A stretch of 5,034 nt of DNA. Source: Flavobacteriales bacterium. GTDB taxonomy: Bacteria > Bacteroidota > Bacteroidia > Flavobacteriales > BACL11. The DNA is taken from assembly GCA_002728175.1 (NCBI GenBank), contig PBVH01000032.1, positions 1-5,034 on the forward strand, given 5' to 3'. Shown here piece by piece: positions 1-5,034 of this stretch. The notes below the pieces were generated by a model. That model made no database searches and had not been told where the DNA came from. It was given only the letters and a program-made list of their open reading frames with translations. A program made the translations under genes and the position numbers. The first letter of the stretch is position 1. Every line of letters starts with the position of its first letter.

Positions 1-1648
1 TTTTGATTTAACTAGCGATAAAAGATATACAATTTCTAAGGAGTCCAAGAAAATTCTAAAAAATTTAGAAGATAAAATATATATAAAAATATATTTAGAT
101 GGAAATCTTCCAAGCGAGTTTGAATTTTTCAAAAACTCTATGCAAACATTGTTAAAAAATATTAGAAGTGTAAATTCAGATTTATTTGAATTCGATTTTA
201 ATAATCCTAATATTAATGATGAAGATAAAAAGATAACTTTATTTAATCAGTTAATTGATTTGGGACTATCACCTACTGATATACAAATAAATAAAGATGA
301 CTCTAAAATAACCCAGCGCATATTTCCTGGCGCAATAGTATATTATAAAGATAAAACTTTAGCAGTTAATTTACTAAAAAACAGAGCAAATAGATCTCCA
401 TCAAATAGTATAAATCATTCTATTGAAAATTTAGAATATGAAATTATTTCTTCAATTTTAAAAATTACTAAAAAAGAAAATGATAAAATAGCATTTTTAA
501 CGGGAAATGGGCAATTGAGTGCAGAACATGTTTATGATATCACTCACTCAGTTATGAACGATAACTACAATTTATCAAATTATTACGATGTAGAAAGATT
601 TAATATTAAAGAATATATTATTGATTCTTTGAATAATAAAAATGATATTTCATTTCAAATAAACAGGCTACTTAAATATAAAGTTGTAATTATTGCAAAA
701 CCTACTTTAGCATTTAATGATCTTGAAAAATTTATTATTGATCAATACATCATGAATGGAGGAAAGGTTATCTGGCTTGTTGATGGAGTAAATGCTAATA
801 TGGATAGTTTAAAAACTCAAGGCGGAAGTTTTATTGCAATGAAAAACAACTTAAATATTGATGATCAACTATTTAAATATGGTGTAAGGATTAATGCTAA
901 CCTTATTCAAGATTTAAGATCAGCACAAATCCCAATTGTAACTGGATATAGTAATAATATTCCTCAACAAAACTTTTTTACTTGGCCTTACTATCCAATT
1001 TTGTATTCTCAAAAAAAACATTCACTTTCAAAAAATATAGATGGGGTAAAATGTGAATTTGTTAGCTCAATAGATTTGATTAAAAACAACGTTAAAAAAA
1101 CTATTCTTTTAGAAAGTTCAGAAAATTCTCGTTTAACTCTTTCTCCATCTGACATCTCATTAGAAATACTTAGAAATCCACCTCCAAAATCTTCCTTTTC
1201 ACAGGGTAGAAAAACTATTGGTGTATTGTTAGAAGGAAAATTTGAATCAATTTATAAAAATAGAATATTACCAAAAAATAATTCAATTTTAAATTTTAAA
1301 GAAAGTTCAATTGAAAATAAAATGATTGTTATTTCAGATGGTGATATAATTTCTAACTACGTTAGTAAAGCAGGAAATATATATCCGTTGGGTTATGACA
1401 AATACAGAAAGATAACTGAAGCATACCCAGGAAATAAATATTTTTTAATAAATTTAGTTCAATACTTAAGTGATAATCAACAATTGAATTTAATAAAGTC
1501 AAAAAACTTATCTTTAAGAATGCTTGATCAGAAAAAAATTAAAAAAAATCGACTGACTATTGAAATTATTAATATAATATTACCTGTAGTTCTTCTATCA
1601 CTATTTAGTATTTTTTTTAAATTATATGAAAAGAAAAAATATGCATAA
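1..1648 (+). CDS. gldG: GldG, gliding motility-associated ABC transporter substrate-binding protein (5' partial)
   Basis: GldG is the membrane-anchored, periplasm-facing auxiliary subunit of the ABC transporter formed with GldA (ATPase) and GldF (permease); its substrate is unknown. The frame is open from base 2, giving 548 visible residues. They begin FDLTSDKRYTISKESKKIL, the family's N-terminal block, followed by IYIKIYLDGNLPSEF. Later family blocks are IAFLTGNGQL (visible residues about 163-172), AKPTLAFNDLEKFIIDQYI and GGKVIWLVD (about 232-261), DQLFKYGVR (about 288-296), FFTWPYYPI and YPLGYDKY. A membrane helix lies near 519-540, followed by a basic tail, as is usual. Probably only 25-40 residues are missing, including the N-terminal membrane helix. 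The ATG at 140 is internal, because starting there would delete the conserved N-terminus. The gene overlaps the next one. GldFG homologues also occur in non-gliding Bacteroidota, so gliding itself is not proven. Confidence 0.93.
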   Translation, partial: FDLTSDKRYTISKESKKILKNLEDKIYIKIYLDGNLPSEFEFFKNSMQTLLKNIRSVNSDLFEFDFNNPNINDEDKKITLFNQLIDLGLSPTDIQINKDDSKITQRIFPGAIVYYKDKTLAVNLLKNRANRSPSNSINHSIENLEYEIISSILKITKKENDKIAFLTGNGQLSAEHVYDITHSVMNDNYNLSNYYDVERFNIKEYIIDSLNNKNDISFQINRLLKYKVVIIAKPTLAFNDLEKFIIDQYIMNGGKVIWLVDGVNANMDSLKTQGGSFIAMKNNLNIDDQLFKYGVRINANLIQDLRSAQIPIVTGYSNNIPQQNFFTWPYYPILYSQKKHSLSKNIDGVKCEFVSSIDLIKNNVKKTILLESSENSRLTLSPSDISLEILRNPPPKSSFSQGRKTIGVLLEGKFESIYKNRILPKNNSILNFKESSIENKMIVISDGDIISNYVSKAGNIYPLGYDKYRKITEAYPGNKYFLINLVQYLSDNQQLNLIKSKNLSLRMLDQKKIKKNRLTIEIINIILPVVLLSLFSIFFKLYEKKKYA

Positions 1649-2594
1649 AAAAAAATTTGTGTTTTTTGTGTTATTAGTTATAATAATTTTTTATTTATAT
1701 AATGACAAAAAAATATCATCTAATAGCAATAGTAACATGTTTGCTGTTGAAGACACATCATCTATAAGTAAGATTTTTCTTGCTGATAGAAATGGTACAT
1801 CTATTTTGTTAGAAAAAAATAAAAATAATTGGATTCTCAATAAAAAATATGATGTAAAAAAAAGTTCAATCAACATCCTACTTTCTACAATCAAAGATAT
1901 TAGAGTTCATAAATCAGTTCCTATAAATGCAACTAATAATATTATTAAAGACATCGCTACAAATGGAATTAAAGTTGAAATTTATAGTAATAAAAAAAAT
2001 AAACTTTTAAGATCATACACACTTGGTCAACCAACTGCTGATTACTTGAGTAACTATATAATAAATAATGATGAAGAAACACCTTACATAGTCAATATTC
2101 CAGGCTTTAATGGTTTTTTAACACCTAGATATGGTGTTCAAGTAAATAATCTTGACATTAATTCTTGGCGATCAACCTTAATTTTTAAAAAGTCAGCTAA
2201 GAAAATAAATAACTTATCTCTGACAAATTTTTTGGATAGCTCAAAATCTTTTTCAATTAATAACAAAGAATGTTTATTATATGATTTCAAACAAAATCAA
2301 GTTAAAGTAAACAAGAATATAATTGATAAGTATGTAAAAGTATGTAGCAAATTAAATTGTGAATCGTATAGTAATATCAATAAATTTAATGATTACAACA
2401 AATTATTATATGAAATATCAATAGATACAGACACATTAAAGATATACGAGTTGAATAGGGATTTACTCAAATACAAAGAACATAATTATAATGTAAAAAG
2501 AATGTTAGGTGTTCTGAATAATAATCAATATATGCTAATTCAAGCTCATGTTTTTAACAAAGTGTTAATTAATATTGATGAATTTGTAAACTAA
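1626..2594 (+). CDS. DUF4340-family membrane-anchored protein next to gldG
   Basis: This is a 322-residue protein of unknown biochemical function. A basic N-terminus (MKRKNMHKKK) precedes one hydrophobic helix at about 11-25, then a long region expected to lie in the periplasm. The pattern FAVEDTSSISKIFLADRNG (39-57), the NNWILNKKYDV stretch (67-77), VEIYSNKK (117-124), PYIVNIPGFNGFLTPRYG (153-170) and the SWRSTLIF segment (180-187) match my memory of DUF4340 proteins in Bacteroidota. DUF4340 genes often follow GldG-like genes in ABC transporter operons, so a role as an accessory subunit of the GldA/F/G transporter is inferred. The start overlaps gldG by 23 bases. An alternative ATG at 1641 overlaps by only 8 bases, has purine-rich sequence upstream (GAAAAGAAAAAAT) and still keeps the whole helix, so it is a serious competitor. 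Family assignment is fairly sure; function is not. Confidence 0.85.
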   Translation: MKRKNMHKKKFVFFVLLVIIIFYLYNDKKISSNSNSNMFAVEDTSSISKIFLADRNGTSILLEKNKNNWILNKKYDVKKSSINILLSTIKDIRVHKSVPINATNNIIKDIATNGIKVEIYSNKKNKLLRSYTLGQPTADYLSNYIINNDEETPYIVNIPGFNGFLTPRYGVQVNNLDINSWRSTLIFKKSAKKINNLSLTNFLDSSKSFSINNKECLLYDFKQNQVKVNKNIIDKYVKVCSKLNCESYSNINKFNDYNKLLYEISIDTDTLKIYELNRDLLKYKEHNYNVKRMLGVLNNNQYMLIQAHVFNKVLINIDEFVN

Positions 2595-2621
2595 AAATTT
2601 ATTTTTAAGAAATAGAAAAAT

Positions 2622-2629
2622 TATATTTG
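2622..2629 (+). promoter_or_regulatory. Candidate Bacteroidota -7 promoter element for dnaN
   Basis: TATATTTG is a perfect match to the TAnnTTTG -7 consensus of the Bacteroidota housekeeping sigma factor. It lies in the only real intergenic gap on this strand (2595-2647). The -33 side is weak: TTTA at 2598-2601, 20 bases upstream, stands in for the usual TTTG/TTG. If used, transcription would begin near 2634-2636, leaving a leader of about 12 bases before the dnaN ATG. That leader ends in an A-rich stretch (AAAAAATAATT) with no Shine-Dalgarno sequence, which is normal for this phylum. One chance match also occurs inside gldG, so the evidence is position plus motif. Confidence 0.5.
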
Positions 2630-2647
2630 GCTTGTTAAAAAATAATT

Positions 2648-3766
2648 ATGAAATTTATAGTTAATAGTACACTTTTATTAAAAGAAATACAAAAGTTGAG
2701 TAGCTTAGTAAGCTCGACAAATACATTACCAATCTTAGATAATTTCTTATTTGATATTACTTCTAACAAACTAAGTATAATTGCATCGGATTTAGAGACA
2801 ACTATGATTTCATCAATACAAATTGAATCACAAGATGACGGAAAAATTGCTATTCCATCACGGATGTTATTAGACACATTAAAATCATTTTCTAATAATC
2901 TTTTAACCTTCATTGTAGATATGGAAAAGTTTACAGTCGAAATGAGTTCTGAAACTGGAAATTACAAATTAGCTGGACAAAATGGGGATGATTTTCCAAA
3001 AACCCCTTCTCTTTCAACATCAAATAAAATTAATATAAATTCTTCAGTTTTATTAAATGCTATTAATAAGACATTATTTGCAAGTGGAAATGATGAATTA
3101 CGTCCAGTAATGTCCGGTGTGTATTGTGAGTTATCTAATGAACATACTGTTTTTGTTGCTACAGATGCACATAAGTTGGTTAAGCATATTAGATATGATA
3201 TTATTTCTGAAACTAATACTTCTTTTATATTGCCTAAAAAACCACTTTCAATTCTTAAAAATCATTTAGTGTCTGAAACTGATGTATTTTTAGAATATAA
3301 TGATACTAATGCAATGTTTACTTTTGAAAATACAACTGTAATTTGTAGATTAATAGATGGAAAGTATCCAAATTATGATGCTGTTATTCCTAAAAAAAAT
3401 CCAAATAAATTAACAATTTCAAAATCTAAAATTTTAGAGTCTATAAAGAGAGTGTCTATTTATGCAAATAAAACAACTCATCAAATCAAGCTAAAGATTG
3501 CTGGTAGTGAACTACAAATATCTTCTGAAGATTTAGATTTTGCAAATAAAGCTGATGAACGATTATCTTGTAAATATGAAGGCGATGACATTGAAATTGG
3601 CTTCAATTCAAGATTTATTATTGATATGTTAAATAATATTGGTTCAGATAATATTTCAATAGAAATGAGTGAACCTAACAGAGCTGGTATTTTATTTCCT
3701 TTAGATGGGCAAGAGGAATCTGAAGAAACATTAATGCTAGTTATGCCTGTAATGCTAAATTCCTAA
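2648..3766 (+). CDS. dnaN: DNA polymerase III subunit beta (sliding clamp)
   Basis: DnaN forms the ring-shaped dimer that encircles DNA in the cytoplasm and tethers polymerase III and other clamp-binding proteins. The 372 residues fit the usual length of about 365-375. The three clamp domains fall at about 1-122, 128-245 and 250-372. Visible signatures are LPILDNFLFDI (27-37), the AGQNGDDFPKTP linker (109-120), RPVMSGVYCEL (152-162), TDAHKLV (172-178, the clamp-binding-pocket segment; E. coli has TDGHRL at 172-177), ICRLIDGKYPNYDAVIP (232-248) and FNSRFIIDML (319-328). The C-terminus LMLVMPVMLNS carries the pocket MP motif, with the two-residue extension seen in Bacteroidota. The ATG at 2648 gives the canonical MKFIVNSTLL start. 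The order gldG then dnaN recurs in flavobacteria. A promoter element lies just upstream, and the barrel gene follows after 3 bases. Confidence 0.97.
   Translation: MKFIVNSTLLLKEIQKLSSLVSSTNTLPILDNFLFDITSNKLSIIASDLETTMISSIQIESQDDGKIAIPSRMLLDTLKSFSNNLLTFIVDMEKFTVEMSSETGNYKLAGQNGDDFPKTPSLSTSNKININSSVLLNAINKTLFASGNDELRPVMSGVYCELSNEHTVFVATDAHKLVKHIRYDIISETNTSFILPKKPLSILKNHLVSETDVFLEYNDTNAMFTFENTTVICRLIDGKYPNYDAVIPKKNPNKLTISKSKILESIKRVSIYANKTTHQIKLKIAGSELQISSEDLDFANKADERLSCKYEGDDIEIGFNSRFIIDMLNNIGSDNISIEMSEPNRAGILFPLDGQEESEETLMLVMPVMLNS
2696..2720 (+). repeat. Imperfect dyad symmetry within the start of dnaN
   Basis: The core AGCTTA-G-TAAGCT (2702-2714) is a perfect 13-base inverted repeat. It is flanked by three mismatched positions on each side and then matching TTG (2696-2698) and CAA (2718-2720). 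A second, AT-only 13-base dyad, CTTTTA-T-TAAAAG, lies at 2672-2684. Both sit within the first 25 codons of dnaN, just after the candidate promoter. They could form small mRNA hairpins or a protein-binding site, but short dyads are common by chance in AT-rich DNA and the sequence is explained by coding (serine- and leucine-rich residues). Confidence 0.25.
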
Positions 3767-3769
3767 ACT

Positions 3770-4468
3770 ATGAAAAAACAATTTATATTTTTAATTACTA
3801 TTTTTATTTGTTTCAATTTGAAATCCCAAAATTTACTTCCAAATAAGTATGGACTTAAAATTGGTGCTAACATATCAAATTTAGTGACAAATTCTGATGA
3901 AGGTGTAAAAAATCCCTCAACTAGTTTAGGTTTTGGTTTTGCAGGTGGATTTTATATGCAGATTCCTATTAATAATAACATTTCTATTAATCCTGAAATA
4001 CTTTATTCACAAAAATCATCATCTTTTGAATATGATTACGTTTACGATTATGATATAAATCAAAGAGACTATTATACAAGTAAAAGTTCAATTACATTAA
4101 GTTATGTTGAGTTTAATCCTAACTTTAGCTATCTGGCTACATATAATTTATCTTTAAATGTTGGACCTTCAATACATTATCTGATCAGCAGTAAGCATGA
4201 ATACGAACAAACTCTGACTGATAGAATAGATGAAACTACATCTCCAGAAGTCCTTACAGATGGTGTATATGATGAACAAAGTTTGGATATTGGATTAAAT
4301 GCTGGAATATCTTACTATTTAAATGAAAATTTTATTTTAAATACTACAATTTATAGTGGTTTTATGAAAATTGGAGAAGTTTTAAGACCAATAGATATTC
4401 AAAACGATGAACCGACAACTAACTTAAAATTATCAAATATTAGAGTTTCTTTTTCTTATTTATTTTGA
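3770..4468 (+). CDS. Secreted outer-membrane beta-barrel protein (PorT-like / porin family)
   Basis: This 232-residue protein resembles the small outer-membrane beta-barrel proteins of Bacteroidota (OMP_b-brl_2 type, usually annotated as porin family or PorT family). MKKQFIFLITIFICFNLKSQ is a signal peptide with probable cleavage near residue 20; Cys14 lacks a lipobox, so a lipoprotein is unlikely. The mature part opens with KYGLKIGANISNL (27-39) and continues with alternating polar/hydrophobic strands such as GFGFAGGFYMQIPI, ISINPEILYSQKSSSFEY, YVEFNPNFSY, LSLNVGPSIHYLISS and LDIGLNAGISYYL. It ends NIRVSFSYLF, with the terminal aromatic residue typical of barrel proteins. Residues 87-102 are rich in Asp and Tyr and probably form an exposed loop. 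The start lies 3 bases after dnaN and no separate promoter is visible, so cotranscription is likely. The 3' end overlaps comB on the opposite strand. Ligand and role are unknown; the fold is well supported, the PorT label is not. Confidence 0.85.
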   Translation: MKKQFIFLITIFICFNLKSQNLLPNKYGLKIGANISNLVTNSDEGVKNPSTSLGFGFAGGFYMQIPINNNISINPEILYSQKSSSFEYDYVYDYDINQRDYYTSKSSITLSYVEFNPNFSYLATYNLSLNVGPSIHYLISSKHEYEQTLTDRIDETTSPEVLTDGVYDEQSLDIGLNAGISYYLNENFILNTTIYSGFMKIGEVLRPIDIQNDEPTTNLKLSNIRVSFSYLF

Positions 4469-5034
4469 AAACGATAAGGAATCAAATAATTATCTTCGAA
4501 CATAGGGATAATTTGTGATTTAATCTTAGGACTAAGACAAAATTCTGTATCTCTAATTAACTCTTCTGAATTATTTCTTTTTCTGTAAGCTGAATTTGAA
4601 AGAAATTCAAGTATATCAATTTTACTGTTTAAATACATCTGTTTGGAAATTGTTACCGATTCACAATCAGAGCTGAACAAACCATTTTTCATTAAAACTT
4701 GTGAAATATGTCCTGCCAGTATGGTGTCTTCTAAATTTAAAAAATTTTTCCAACCTGAACACAAAATTGTAACATCATTAGTAGTACTATTTAAATAGTT
4801 GACTACAGAATGAAAATTAATATATGATGCAGTGATAATTTTATTTCCTTTTGCCAAATTAATTGCCTTCGTGCCATTAGTAGTGGTTAAAACTAAAGTT
4901 TTACCTTTAATATTCTTTTCAATATAATGATATGGAGAATTTCCATAATCAAAACCCTCAACCAACTTTGTGTTTCGCTCAGCTGCTAAAATGTGATTTT
5001 TTTTATTCTTAAATTTGAGTGCATCTCCTAAACT
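4456..5034 (-). CDS. comB: 2-phosphosulfolactate phosphatase family protein, ComB-like (5' partial)
   Basis: ComB hydrolyses 2-phospho-3-sulfolactate to 3-sulfolactate and phosphate, a step of coenzyme M synthesis in methanogens; many bacteria carry homologues of uncertain role. The frame is open to the right edge, with 192 visible residues, against a usual length of about 235-245, so some 45 N-terminal residues lie outside. Diagnostic stretches are SLGDALKFK (visible 1-9), LAAERNTKLVEGFDYGNSP (16-34), GKTLVLTTTNGTKAI (44-58) and CSGWKNFLNLEDTILAG (92-108). The tail YRKRNNSEELIRDTEFCLSP is also typical. The TTG at 4965 could be taken as a start but is internal: the ERN...GFDYGNSP block runs through it. 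The family's N-terminal active-site region is not visible, so catalytic competence cannot be judged. Transcription converges on the barrel gene, with a 13-base overlap of coding ends. Confidence 0.9.
   Translation of the reverse strand, partial: SLGDALKFKNKKNHILAAERNTKLVEGFDYGNSPYHYIEKNIKGKTLVLTTTNGTKAINLAKGNKIITASYINFHSVVNYLNSTTNDVTILCSGWKNFLNLEDTILAGHISQVLMKNGLFSSDCESVTISKQMYLNSKIDILEFLSNSAYRKRNNSEELIRDTEFCLSPKIKSQIIPMFEDNYLIPYRFQNK

Noticed and set aside
1071..1078. TAGATTTG, a second match to the Bacteroidota -7 consensus
   Set aside because: It is deep inside gldG with no gene start nearby, so it is probably a chance match; it shows the motif alone is weak evidence.
1691..1894. Minus-strand open frame of 67 codons
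   Set aside because: It lies wholly inside the DUF4340 gene on the other strand, matches no family I recognise and is expected by chance opposite AT-rich coding sequence.
2595..2647. Possible terminator after the DUF4340 gene
   Set aside because: Only short A/T-only complementarity is visible, with no stable stem followed by a T-run.
2595..2720. Possible replication origin near dnaN
   Set aside because: I found no DnaA-box-like sequence (TTATCCACA or close variants) and no dnaA gene; in Bacteroidota dnaN is usually not beside dnaA or the origin.
2635..2913. Minus-strand open frame of 92 codons
   Set aside because: It is antisense to the well-supported start of dnaN and has no recognisable domain.
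3770..3829. Lipoprotein signal (Cys14) in the barrel protein
   Set aside because: The residues before Cys14 are IFI rather than a lipobox with a small residue at -1, and the hydrophobic stretch continues past it, so an ordinary signal peptide fits better.
1..5034. Mobile elements, CRISPR arrays, tRNA/rRNA genes, defence or other novel systems
   Set aside because: Nearly every base is accounted for by five recognisable genes of uniform base composition; no terminal repeats, regularly spaced repeats or RNA-gene-like segments were seen.

Overview
The window is very AT-rich and all of its length is coding apart from one 53-base gap and one 3-base gap. It looks like a chromosomal segment of a Bacteroidota bacterium, most likely a flavobacterium and possibly a marine lineage, though the habitat is only a guess from base composition. 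The case for Bacteroidota is: a GldG-type protein of the gliding-associated ABC transporter, a Bacteroidota-style DUF4340 membrane protein, a sliding clamp ending in VMPVMLNS, a PorT-like small beta-barrel protein, and a perfect TAnnTTTG (Bacteroidota sigma-factor) promoter element just before dnaN.

Layout. On the plus strand, gldG (5' end outside the window) overlaps a DUF4340-like gene, so the two are probably one translationally coupled unit. A 53-base gap follows, with a candidate promoter, then dnaN. Three bases after dnaN comes a secreted outer-membrane beta-barrel gene, probably read through from dnaN. On the minus strand a ComB-family (2-phosphosulfolactate phosphatase) gene enters from the right edge and converges on the barrel gene; the two overlap by 13 bases, so there is no room for a conventional intergenic terminator.

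Two boundaries need care. The first ATG in the gldG frame (position 140) is internal: the conserved N-terminal GldG sequence is readable in the same frame back to base 2. Likewise the TTG at 4965 on the minus strand is internal to comB, whose conserved frame continues to base 5034. Both genes are partial because of the window edges, not degraded.

How the genes work together. GldG and the DUF4340 protein are both predicted to face the periplasm on membrane anchors and probably serve the same ABC transporter (ATPase GldA, permease GldF, neither in the window). DnaN is the replication clamp. The barrel protein and ComB have no evident functional link to these. I see no mobile element, CRISPR, RNA gene, replication origin or clear novel system. 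This is an ordinary core-genome region with a few points of interest.
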